Source: Orobanche coerulescens
Lineage: Eukaryota > Streptophyta > Magnoliopsida > Lamiales > Orobanchaceae
Length of the DNA stretch: 64,000 nucleotides
NCBI GenBank assembly: GCA_033398695.1
Contig: CM065814.1
Location: forward strand, 108,424,501-108,488,500
Reading direction: 5' to 3'
Shown here: positions 42,739 through 53,555 of the stretch, piece by piece
Numbering within the stretch: position 1 is the stretch's first letter
Layout of the letters: each line of letters starts with the position of its first letter
The notes under the pieces: generated by a model
The model's database searches: none
Told to the model about the DNA's origin: nothing
Seen by the model: only the letters and a program-made list of their open reading frames with translations
Program-made: the position numbers and the translations under genes

Positions 42739-43323
42739 TCAGTTTTCGAGCTTCACGAATTGCTTTGGGTGCAGTGGTGCCAATTTACCTCCGGTCGTGT
42801 TATGCGATGACATTGAAAGAGAAAAAGTTTTAAACGTGGACAATTGGGAGGCGGTACCTGACTTTTGATGGGCCGACTTAGACAAGGTTGGGCTTAGTTT
42901 TTCTTCGATTTTGAGTGACAGTTCCATTGCTTGGTCCAACGTCCTTGGGCCCAAAACCCTAACCTCAGCTCTTATTTCTCTCTTCAGCCCGTTGATGAAG
43001 TGGCCCAATGCGATTTCTTCAGTGACGCCGACCAATGGCGCCTATAGCTCAATAAAACTCCTTTGGTATTCCAGAACTATATCGATGGCTAACCATTGTT
43101 TGTATAAGGACCCTGATTGGGATGATCGGAACTGACGAAGGAGAAGCATCTTCAGGTCTTCCACCCTCTGATCGGACGCCGACAATGCTCCCATTGATAC
43201 CAGAGGAGAGCATCTCCTTCCAACGCTACCACCGCAGCCTCCAATTTGTCTTCCTCCCCCAAACGATAGAAGGTATCGCTCTGCTCTGAGGATCAATCCA
43301 TCTGAATAATTCAAAACTCGCAA
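42739..43323 (-). pseudogene. Chromovirus gag fragment
   Basis: Frames 43323-43042 (LKMLLLRQFRSSQSGSLY) and 43035-42739 (ALGHFINGLKREIRAEVRVL, LDQAMELSLKIEEK) are the retrotransposon gag domain, separated by a shift. An ALLWYQWEH-like stretch lies in a third frame near 43200. The 5' end and leader are missing beyond 43330. Confidence 0.8.
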
Positions 43324-43649
43324 TAGAAGTTAAAAGGTATGACTCATAAATATCAAAGATGTTAAAAGTTCATCTGTTTCTTAGTTTAGTTAGTTTTAGT
43401 TCACCTAATGATTGAAACCACGGTTTGCATGCATTAATTCTTTGAGTTAGTTTAGTTTAAATATAGTGTTCGTTGATGTAAGATAGAGCATTCTTGCATG
43501 TTTTTTTTTTTTTGAGAATCATTCTTGCATGTTCAATACCTCTATTTTCAACCTGTTTCTGAAATAAGTCCCTACTTGGTAAAACAATTGTGTTTTGAAC
43601 ACTGGTGTTAAAGCAATTATTAAATTTAATACAATTCTTGAAACTGCAG

Positions 43650-44721
43650 AACAAACCATTTTTCAAGTACACAGATGATGCAGTTGGTGCCATGGTTGTC
43701 AAGTCGTCGACTAGTCGACGCCTATCGCCGACTAGTCGACAAGTCGGTTTCTCTCGGCCGACTGGGAGTCGCGACTAGGGAGAGAAGGCTAAGTCGCCCG
43801 ACTGCTGTCTCAGGTCGTCGTCTAGGTCGACTTAGTCGGTCGACTGGAATTTTAGACGGCCCGATTGGGTCATAACCCGGCCCATTTTATTAGTTATTTA
43901 AAAAAAAAAGCTGAAAGTTGTAGACCTAACCTAAACTTAATCTGCAACTGAAGAGGAAAGAGCACTGATTTGCGCCGCCGCCCCTTGCTCCAGCCGTCGA
44001 TTGCGCCGCCTCCCCTTGCTCTCGCCGCCGATTGCGCCGCCGCCTCTGTCAGGTACGTTGTAATCGTTCTTTTGTCAGTGCTGTCGTCCATTCGAAACGA
44101 ATGGTAGGAGCTCATTTTTTCTTTTCTTAGTTTAAATATGCAGCTCTCAGTTTTTACTTTTAATTAGTTAAATCAGTTTTTTCTTTTTTTAAGTCTAATT
44201 TATTATTTATTAGAGTAACTAATTACAGTGCGTAAATAATTAAATAATAACAGTAAATAATTAAATTTTATCTTTTTTTAGTTTCAGCTCTTAATTAGTT
44301 TTATTTTTAATTAATTATTCAGTTTTTTCTTTTGTAAGTCTAATTTATTATTTATCAGTCAGATATTTTTTTGATTCCCCCCTTTTTATATTTTGTTGTT
44401 ATGTATTAAGACTTATGAATGGATTATATGTGGATTGTGGTGTTGAACTTAATATTTTGGGACATACTTGCTAAGTTATTTCAAGTTATTGTATTACATG
44501 TTACTATCATTTATGTCATCACATGTATAAATATATATTTATTATTTACTATTTTGACTTACCGACTAGTTGACTAGTCGCTCATTTGGACCTCCGGCGA
44601 CTCGACTCGACTTTCCGACTTGACAACCTTGGTTGGTGCCAATAACTATGATTTTAGGGGGAATAAGAAGGCACTTAATAGTCTGTGTATGAATCAGCTA
44701 AGTTTTGCAAATTGCTCTTAG
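43650..44721 (+). other. Possible exon-like frame split by a hAT element
   Basis: After an AG (43648-43649) an open frame reads FFKYTDDAVG up to the hAT target site and, counting the 8-bp duplication once, continues NNYDFRGNKKALNSL to a stop at 44721. I do not recognise the protein, and 43 codons is short enough for chance. A further plus-strand frame at 44866-45051 may belong to the same relic. Confidence 0.25.
43691..44631. mobile_element. Non-autonomous hAT, 941 bp, rich in CGACTAGTCG
   Basis: Perfect 8-bp duplication GTTGGTGC (43683-43690, 44632-44639). Ends CATGGTTGTCAAGTCG and inverted CAAGGTTGTCAAGTCG differ at one base. Subterminal GTCGACTAGTCG palindromes at both sides. No transposase. 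Confidence 0.95.
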
Positions 44722-46039
44722 TGCTCTTGGATGTGTAGACTCAGGCAAATACTGTTGAAAATTGAGTCTAATTTCTATAGGTTGAGAAATTAATGGAACT
44801 CTGGAACACAATCAACGAGTTTCTCCAAGACCAATGCAAGTAGTACAGTCGGGAGATTTGGGACTTTGGACGACCACTCACTCAGCCCTAACAAAAAGTC
44901 ACCTGTTTTGTTCAGTTATGCCCATGAGGTAGTTGATAGTATAATATCACCACCAACCAATATTAATTTGGTTATGCAAATTCCAGTTCTGGATCTAAAA
45001 CAAGAAACAGCTGCGAAAATCACGACATCCGATGATAAATTCTCTAAATGAGGTATGCTAGACCCACAAAGAAACTCCCACAAAAACATCCACAAGCTGA
45101 CGTGTCGTGTTTTATTGGTGTGCTGTGTAACAATTTCTCTCTCCTCTCTCTTCCTGAACCAATCAGTCTCTGCAGAAGAAAATGATAGAACACGAGAATG
45201 AAAAAGTGACGGATAAGAAACCTGCCTTGGTTATATGGTTGCACAAGAACCTTGATTAGAGGAGCTAAGAAGCTAAGAACCATGCCACGTTATGATGGCA
45301 CTTAGCTTTTAGGGATAATTACAAAAACTTACCCTGAGATTTAGGGTATTTACGGGAATATTCAAGACTTTGAAAATTACAAAAACCACCATTGAGGTTT
45401 GATTTCGATTTACACTTTCAATTTATTAATAATTTGATGGTAGGTGCCAGCGTTGTCAAGTATTTTATAATTGCAGCCCTCAGCTTTTTAAAATATTAAA
45501 TAGCTCCAGCTTTTTGTTTTGCTATTTGTAATTTTAAGAAAATTTGTGTAACGGTTGGTTACCATTATAAGAGTAACTATGTCGTAGAATCTATGCTTAT
45601 TGTATTATGCATTATGTTATATATTTGTGCCATTTTTGCGGTGTTTATAATTCATCAGGTTTTTAAGTTTTTTTGCTCTTCTATTTGATTTGTAGGACAT
45701 GAGAGTTTGGCATGCTTTCAAGTTTTCAACTACTAAGAATGATTCATGTGTTAGTCGTAAGGTATAACGACTTAACAAACAAAAATGGAGCGGATAGTCA
45801 AGATCGAGGAGTGCTTTGTGGCTTTAAGACATTAAACTTGATATTTATCTTTAGGACATATTTTCGTTATATTTTGTAGCTTAAAGACGTTAAACTATTT
45901 TGAATTATCCGTTTTATTTGGTTTTATTGCAGAACGCAACCTTCTTTGTTTGGTGAGTTATGATTTTTTGTGGATGATACTGATATTCCATTGAAGTGTT
46001 GGTGCGTTTTGTTCCCGGTTGAACCGGCGGCTTTTGTGC
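44640..46039. other. Non-coding DNA
   Basis: Mostly AT-rich. A GGGATAATTACAAAAAC motif at about 45313 resembles a Mutator-type end without a partner. No coding region recognised. Confidence 0.35.
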
Positions 46040-47945
46040 AACAGTAATATCATCGGACCATTGATGATCAATAGTCAGTAGATCTTGATTGTTGATTTAG
46101 AATTTGAATTTTAAAAATTATGGAGGGTAGTCGGAGTTGTTGGTTTAAACGATTGATCGACGGTTTAACCAATTCCCCCCCTTAATTTCAAAGTTCCAAT
46201 TTTTTTGTACAATTGTAAAAAAAACCAGGCGATTGAAACGTTGGTTTCGCGGTTCACCTAAACCCGAACTGGAATCTAATCGTCTTAAAACGGTTGACGA
46301 TTTCGAATTGAACCGCGGTTAACAGTTCATGATCGACGGTTTGGACGGTTCAGTAGAACCCTTGACCACCCCGTCTTATAAGGTGGACAAGTGAATTTTA
46401 ATTGTAGTTCATTTGATAAAATTGTTACTATTAATCGGAATCATAGCACGAAATCCCTTTATCATCTTGAGTTGTTAAAGAATGTTACTTTAGTACTATT
46501 AATTACTTTAGTACTAGATCTTGAATGTTACTTCTTCAGTTGAAGAGTTTGCACTATTGAGAAGTTTGCGGTTGCTTGTGAAGAACTATTGACCGTGGCA
46601 TCCATCCATTTTAATGATCTTTCTCCATCAAGTTTACTGCTATAGTTTAGTGTTGAGTGCTATTGAGCCTCTCATCCCCAAAAGTTAGCTCAAAGGTTGA
46701 GGCTTTTCCTCACACTTATTAACCAAACATCCGCCTCTTCCATAACTAATGTGGGATAATAATCTCTAAAATTTGGACTAGGAATTGAAATAGAACTAAG
46801 AGTAAGAGACTAACAGTAAGAGCAACACCACTTCTTCCTAATCTAGGGATGTCGCCGATAGTCTCTCTCATTTCCCGGTTGAATTGTTGACCCTTGGCAT
46901 CTTTTTTCGCTATGAAATGAAAATGAACTTGAAAATTTATTGAAACATGAATGCTTGAAACTTAATAGTGAGAGCTTTGAGAGCGTAGATAGATACTTAG
47001 TGATTGGTGTGAGGAAAATGAAGTGTGAGAGGCAACCACTAGTTCCCAATTAAACTAGTGTGCAACATTAATATAATCGGACCGTTGATGATCAACGGTC
47101 AATAGATCTTGACCGTTGATTCAAAATTTGAATTTTGAAAATATGGAGGAAAGCCGGGAACTGCTGGTTCAAACGACCAACCGACGGTTGAATTGATTCC
47201 CTCCCTTAATTTTCAAAGTTTCAATTTTTCTTGTACAATTTTAGAAAATCCCGACGATTGAACCGTCGGTTCGCGGTTCACCCAAACCCGAGCCGAAATC
47301 TAACCCTTCTTAAAAAAGTTGACGGTTCTAGTTTCGAACTGAACCGCGGTCCAACAGTTCGGAACCGACAGTTTGACCGATTCCACAGAACATTTGAACA
47401 CCTCGTCTTATACGATGGACAAGTGAATTTTAATTGTAGTTCATTTGATAAAAAAATATAACTATTTATCCGTGTCGTAGTACAAATTCCCTTTATCATC
47501 TTGAGTTCTTTCTTCTACCGTTTTATCATCCGTGTTGCTATTTTCTTTATTCTGTTTTTATAAGTAATTTTAGTTATCATAATCAAAATGTGACTACTAA
47601 AAAAAAGTAGATATTACTATGATCCAGTACTTAATATAATAGTTTTGTTAGTCCTTGTTGGATACGGCACAATTCACATTTTTTCTAGCAATTATCGACT
47701 CATACACTTGCAATTATCGTTGTTAAAAAAATAGATGATCAGTATCCGATGATTTGACATGTTTGATGTATTGATTCGTAATCGAGAGACGTATTTTAGT
47801 ACTAGATCTTGAATGTTAATTCTTCAAATGAATAGTTTGCGCTCTTGAGAAGTTTGCGATTGTTTGTGAAGACCTATTGATCGTGGCATCTATCCATCCA
47901 TCTTAATGGTCTTTCTCCATCAAGTTTACTGCTTTGGTTTAACTC
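46040..47945. repeat. Dispersed direct duplication (about 46040-46660 and 47065-47945)
   Basis: Both blocks begin ATCGGACC-TTGATGATCAA and share, in order, GAATTTGAATTTT, (A/G)ACGGTT-rich segments, CGTCTTATA, TTTATCATCTTGAGTT, CTAGATCTTGAATGTTA and CTCCATCAAGTTTACTGCT. The second has about 250 extra bases before the last shared part. The GGTTCGCGGTTCA-type motifs resemble hAT subterminal DNA, but no ends or duplications were found. Confidence 0.75.
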
Positions 47946-48029
47946 ACTGCTAGTTACAATGATTTTCGATCATCTAAAAAGAACATTACCACCATAATCA
48001 AAATACTTGTCACTCACTATAATTACTTA

Positions 48030-48588
48030 TGTTAGAATTCAAACCCTCTAGAAGGGATGATTCAAAGCTTCTAGATTGAGTCAAAAATAGTTGACATTCA
48101 AAGATTAACAAATTCAAGATTGGTGGATGTTCAAACATTGTGGTTGTGGAATATATAATACTATAGCTTAAATGTGAACTGAAGAAGCATGAATAGCTCC
48201 TGGTATTCTGGCAGGTCTCAAAGAGTACAGTAAAGATAGTTGATATCTAGTCCCACTTGGTAGGCTAATAAATACAGCAGATGTAAGCAGTGATGTCAAA
48301 TAATTTGAAGCCTATAAATAAGGCTTCCATGTTGCATGAAATATATCAAGTGAAAATAGAGTAGTATTAGTTGAGAGAAAAAAAAGAGCTGTAGCTCATT
48401 TTGATAGAAAGGAAGGCGGCAGCCTTGTTTGTATTTGTAAAAGAAAGCTGTAGCTTTGTTTGTGTTTGTGAGAATCAAAAGAGTGTGTTTGTTTTATCAT
48501 CCAAGTTATTTTTACAAATACATAGAGTGTGTGTTTGAGTCATATCAATTTCATATATATTTCCAAGAGCCTATCTACGTTTCCAACA
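48030..48588 (+). repeat. 5' LTR of the copia element
   Basis: 559 bp; contains TATAAATAAGG near 48312 as a likely promoter box. Followed by the PBS two bases later. Confidence 0.95.
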
Positions 48589-48590
48589 AG

Positions 48591-48602
48591 TGGTATCGGA
48601 GC
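48591..48602 (+). other. Primer-binding site of the copia element
   Basis: TGGTATCGGAGC, complementary with one mismatch to initiator tRNA-Met. Confidence 0.9.
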
Positions 48603-48624
48603 AAGGTTCCGTTCGTGAAAAAAA

Positions 48625-51600
48625 ATGGCGAATATGATGCAACCACAAATTTCGAAATTGACGAGTACAAATTACGGAAATTGGAGTATCCAAATGAAGG
48701 TGTTACTCGGTTCCTACGATAATTGGGATATTATCGAAAACGGGTATGACGAGCCCGTAGATGCAATCTATGACGGCACTTTCGAATGCCGAGAAGACGG
48801 CGTTAAAAGAGTCCCGGAAAAAAGATAAAAAAGCTTTGTTTACTATTTTTCAAGGTGTTGACGAATCAACATTTGAAAAAATTTCGGAAGCAAAAACAGC
48901 AAAAGATGTGTGGGAGATTTTGCAAAAATCATTCCAAGGTGTCGAAAGTCAAAGGGTGCGGCTCAAGTACTCGTGGTGAGTTTGAAAATATCAAAATGAA
49001 AAATTCAGAAAATATCGGTGAATATGTTACGCGTTTGAAAACGGTAACAAATGAGATGAAAAGAAACGGCGAAAGTCTCGATGATGTTCGGGTCATGGAA
49101 AAACTTCTTCGCTCGTTGGTAAGAAAATTTGACTATGTTGTTACGTCGATCGAAGAGTCAAAAGATTTGTCCACAATTTCTATTGATGAGCTCGTGGGTT
49201 CACTACAAGCACATGAGCAACGGATGAATCAGTACGATGATACAAGCCATTTAGAAAAAGCGTTGCAAAGCAAGGCGACTATTGATGACAGTCCAGGCAG
49301 TAGCAATTATGTACGTGTAAGAGGTGGCTATAGAGGTGGCTACCGAGATGGACGAGGACGAGGAAGACAATCTTTCAACACAGACCAGAAAAATGAAGGC
49401 TATCAGCCATCTGGTCGTGGTCAAAATTTCAGAGGCCGAGGAAGAGGCAGATTTCAACAATGAGGTGACAAGTCTCATTTTCAATGTTATAATTGCAACA
49501 AGTATGGCCATTTCAGTTACGAGTGTAGAGCTCCAAAGGCGGAAGAAAAGAATCACTTTGCTGCCGCAAAAGAAGACGAGGATGTGGGGACTGCTGTATT
49601 CCTCACATACAAAGAAAATGAAGAAGGCAAGAAAAATACCTGGTATCTTGACTCAGGCGCCAGTAATCACATGTCCAGCCAAAAAAAGCTATTTACAGAG
49701 ATAGACGATACCGTCTACGGAGAAGTTACTTTTGGTGACTCGTCAAAGGCTCCAATCAAAGGGAAAGGTATTATTATGATCATCTCAAAGAATGGTGATA
49801 AAAAGTATATCAATGATGTCTATTATATACCTGCTTTGAAAAGTAATATTATCAGCCTTGGTCAACTTGTGGAGAAAGGATATGACATACGAATGAGGGA
49901 CAACTCTCTCGTACTCAGAAATCGAGTTCAGGAATTGATTGCTAATGTGAAGATGACAAGAACCGTTTGTTTATACTTGATATGCAGACAGAGGTGCACA
50001 AATGCTTAAAGTCCGTCATTAAAAATGACTCATGGTTATGGCATTTAAGATTTGGTCATCTTAGATTTACTGGCCTGAAATTATTATCAAAAACAAAGAT
50101 GGTGGACGGCTTGCCAGAAATCAACGAACCAAATCAATTATGTGAAGCATGTACCAAAGGAAAGCAACACAGGCAGAGTTTTCCTGTTGGAAAGTCATGG
50201 AGAGCTAGGAGGACATTGGAGATTGTTCACACTGACATAGCTGGTCCGTTTGATATCGCATCACTTGGCGAGAACAGGTACTACCTAACATTTATTGATG
50301 ATTTTAGCAGAAAGAGTTGGGTATACATTCTTAAAGAAAAGGCAGAGGCTCTTGATAAATTCAAGGAGTTCAAAGCAATGGCGGAAAAACAAAGTGGTCA
50401 GTACTTGAAAATACTGAGATCAGACAGAGGAGGCGAGTATACTTCAAATTTGTTCAATGATTTCTGCATAGCACATGGAATCAATCACCAGTTGATAGCA
50501 TCATATACTCCACAACAAAACGGCGTTGCTGAAAGAAAGAATCGTACAATTCTTGATATGGCAAGAAGTATGGTGAAGGGAAAGCACATGCCAAGAAGTT
50601 TTTGGGTCAAGCCGTCTATGTCTTTGTTTATTTGCTAAATCGTTGTCCAAAAAGAGTGTCGATTCAAAACACCAAATGAAGCATGGAGTGGTAGCAAACC
50701 AAAGATTGGACATCTCAGAATTTTTGGATGCATTGCATATGCTCATGTTCCTGATCAAAAGAGAAAGAAGCTAGATGACAAAGGTGAAAAGTGTATCTTC
50801 ATCGGATATGACAAAAGCAGCAAGGCCTACAGACTCTACAATCCATTGACAAAGAAGGTAATCATTTCACGAGATGTTGAATTTGATGAAACAGATTACT
50901 GGAGATGGAGCGCGGAAGAAAGAAAAGTTGCAGGTTTATTTTTTGAAGAAGACGATGGTGATGACTCACATAATGAAGGAGATGATGATCCGACTCCTCC
51001 ACCAAGTCCAAATCAACAAATTCCTGCATCAACACCATCGACGTCAGGAAGCAACAATTCAGGGGGAGCACCAAGAAAAATGCGGAGTCTAGATGATATC
51101 TACGATGCAACAAGTCCAGTACAAACAACATTTGATTATTCATTATTTTGCTTGATGGCTGAGTGTGATCCAGTAACATTTGAGGAAGCTTCTGAAGAAA
51201 GTAAGTGGAACAAAGCCATGAATGAAGAAATTGGTGCAATCAAGAAGAATGATGCATGGGAACTCACAGATCTTCCAGACGAACACAAAGCAATTGGTGT
51301 CAAATGGGTTTACAAGACAAAGACCAATCAAGATGGAGAAGTGGAGAAGTACAAGGCAAGACTAGTTGCTAAAGGCTACAAGCAGAAATACGGGATTGAC
51401 TATGATGAGGTATTTGCTCCGGTTGCAAGAGTTGATACTATACGACTTCTTACAGCAATTGCAGCACAGAATCGATGGAAGATTTATCAGATGGATGTCA
51501 AGTCAACATTCCTAAATGGTTATCTCGAAGAAGAAGTCTATATTGACCAACCACCTGGATATGTCCAAAGAGGCCAGGAAGATAAAGTCTACAAATTGAA

Positions 51601-52642
51601 GAAAGCATTGTATGGGTTGAAGCAAGCTCCGAGAGCTTGGAACACAAGGGTTGATGAATATTTTCAGAAGAATGGTTTTGTGAAAAGTCCATACGAGCAT
51701 GCACTCTACACAAAAACAAATTCAGGGGGAGATATCATGATAGTATGCTTGTACGTGGATGATATGATTTTCACTGGCAACAATCCTCGTATGTTCGATG
51801 ATTTTAAGAAAGTTATGACTAACGAATTTGAGATGACAGATATTGGTCAAATGTCTTACTTTCTTGGAGTCGAGGTGAAGCAAAGCAAAGATGGGATTTT
51901 TATGTCTAAAAAAAAATATGCCGAGCAGATTTTAAGCAAGTTCAGAATGGAAGATTGCAAGCCGGTGAGCACACCCGCAGAAATGAGCATAAAGCTCAGA
52001 AATGATTCAACGAGAGAGTCGGTAAATCCGACATTGTTCAAAAGTTTGGCTGGAAGTTTGAGGTACCTAACTTTCACTCGTCCAGATATTATGTATGCAG
52101 TTGGACTGGTTAGTAGGTACATGGAGAAGCCAAAGCAAGATCACTTCATGGCAGCTAAAAGAATTTTGAGGTACATAAAAGGTACACTTAATCATGGTTT
52201 GTTTTACACACATTCTCAAGATTCAAAATTAGTTGGCTACTCAGATAGTGATTATGGTGGTGACTTGGATGACGGGAAAAGCACTTCGGGATATGCTTTT
52301 CATATCGGTTCGGCGATATTTTCGTGATCATCAAAGAAGCAACAGACAGTTGCTCTCTCAACATGTGAGGCAGAATACATGGCAGCAGCAGCGTGCGCAT
52401 GTCAAGCTATGTGGCTAGGCTACATATTGGGCGAGTTAAATCTTGCGAAGGAGGATCCGGTTAGAATATACGTGGATAACAAATCTGCTATATCTCTCGC
52501 GAAAAATCCAGTGTCACACAGTCGAAGCAAGCACATCAACATAAAATATCATTTTATTCGAGAACAGGTTAACAACAAAATTGTAGAACTGGTGCACTGC
52601 AAAACCGAAGACAACCTAGCAGATATATTTACGAAGCATTGA
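48625..52642 (+). pseudogene. Copia gag-pol polyprotein, disabled
   Basis: The start ATG at 48625 (MANMMQPQISKLTS) opens gag; shifts near 48770 and 48970 move the frame. Then come gag (VMEKLLRSLVRKFDYVV), an Arg/Gly-rich tail, a stop at 49461 just before the zinc knuckle (CYNCNKYGHFSYEC), and protease with LDSGASNHM. A shift near 49990 precedes integrase (WHLRFGHLR, HTDIAGPF, FIDDFSRK, YTPQQNGVAERKNRT). Another break at about 50620-50845 precedes RT (50846-52327; [16 protein letters not shown]). TGA at 52325-52327 interrupts RNase H, whose rest continues to 52642 (STCEAEY, DNKSAISLAKNP, ADIFTKH). Mobilisation would need a helper. Confidence 0.95.
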
Positions 52643-52705
52643 AGCCAGATGTGTTTCATAAGATGAAAAAAAAGCTCGGAATGCAAAGTCGGGTTTGAGG
52701 GGGAG

Positions 52706-53267
52706 TGTTAGAATTCAAACCCTCTAGAAGGGATGATTCAAAGCTTCTAGATTGAGTCAAAAATGGTTGACATTCAAAGAATAACAAATTCAAGATTGGT
52801 GGATGTTCAAACATTGTGGCTGTGGAATATATAATACTATAGCTTAAAGGTGAACTGAAGAAGCATGAATAGCTCCTGGTATTCTGGCAGGTCTCAAAGA
52901 GTACAGTAAAGATAGTTGATATCTAGTCCCACTTGGTAGGCTAATAAATACAGCAGATGTAAGCAGTGATGTCAGATAATTTGAAGCCTATAAATAAGGC
53001 TTCCATGCTGCATGAAATATATCAAGTGAAAATAGAGTAGTATTAGTTGAGAGAAAAAAGAAAAGAGCTGTAGCTCATTTTGAGAGAAAGGAAGGCGGCA
53101 GCCTTGTTTGTATTTGTAAAAGAAAGTTGTAGCTTTGTTTGTGTTTGTGAGAATCAAAAGAGTGTGTTTGTTTTATTATCCAAGTTATTTTTACATATAC
53201 ATAGAGTGTGTGTTTGAGTCATATCAATTTCATATATATTTCCAAGAGCCTATCTACGTTTCCAACA
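52706..53267 (+). repeat. 3' LTR of the copia element
   Basis: 562 bp, starting TGTTAGAATTC directly after the polypurine tract; differs from the 5' LTR by about ten substitutions and a short A/G indel. Confidence 0.95.
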
Positions 53268-53555
53268 ACTTATTCCTTACTTTGGACGCCATATTTTTTT
53301 CACTTTAGCCGATGATATTTTACACTTTAATCGACGACAACGGGCTTTCGCGAACACTTTTCAACGTGGGCTAAACTCCTTTTTTTGTCAGGTGTACTTT
53401 GTTTACGATGTCAAGATATTAGATACGATCTTTCAGGGTGCGTTTGGACCGGGGCTTTATTGATGGAAATCCAAAGAGCAAGAAACATCAAACTTGCAAA
53501 ATGAACAAGAAATACATGGTGAAAACTGAAAACATTTTCCAACAAGGCTTCTATA
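53268..53555. other. Intergenic DNA and 3' flank of the SPEAR gene
   Basis: No coding frame. It probably contains the 3' UTR of the minus-strand gene ending at 53556. Confidence 0.4.

Larger units (their letters stand above)
12616..43330 (-). mobile_element. Ty3/gypsy chromovirus, heavily interrupted
   Basis: On the minus strand the order is gag (43323-42739), protease (42692-42360 and 35556-35464), RT (about 35460-34398 and 14837-14558), RNase H (14516-14187), integrase (14109-13386), and a C-terminal tail with a chromodomain-like motif (about 12800-12740). Insertions at 15191-34389 and 35562-42354 separate the parts, and a SINE lies at 34800-35005. There are many stops and frameshifts. LTRs are not clearly resolved; the 5' end is lost near 43330. 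It is the oldest large element here, because the others sit in it. Confidence 0.85.
48030..53267 (+). mobile_element. Complete Ty1/copia retrotransposon, 5,238 bp, coding region inactivated
   Basis: Perfect 5-bp duplication ACTTA (48025-48029, 53268-53272). LTRs 48030-48588 and 52706-53267 (TGTTAGAATTC...TTTCCAACA), about ten substitutions apart by eye. PBS TGGTATCGGAGC at 48591-48602, polypurine tract GGGTTTGAGGGGGAG at 52691-52705. The gag-integrase-RT-RNase H order is that of copia. Coding part broken by frameshifts and two stops. Confidence 0.96.

Noticed and set aside
50501..52400. Minus-strand frames opposite the copia polyprotein
   Set aside because: Shadows of the plus-strand integrase and RT coding sequence.
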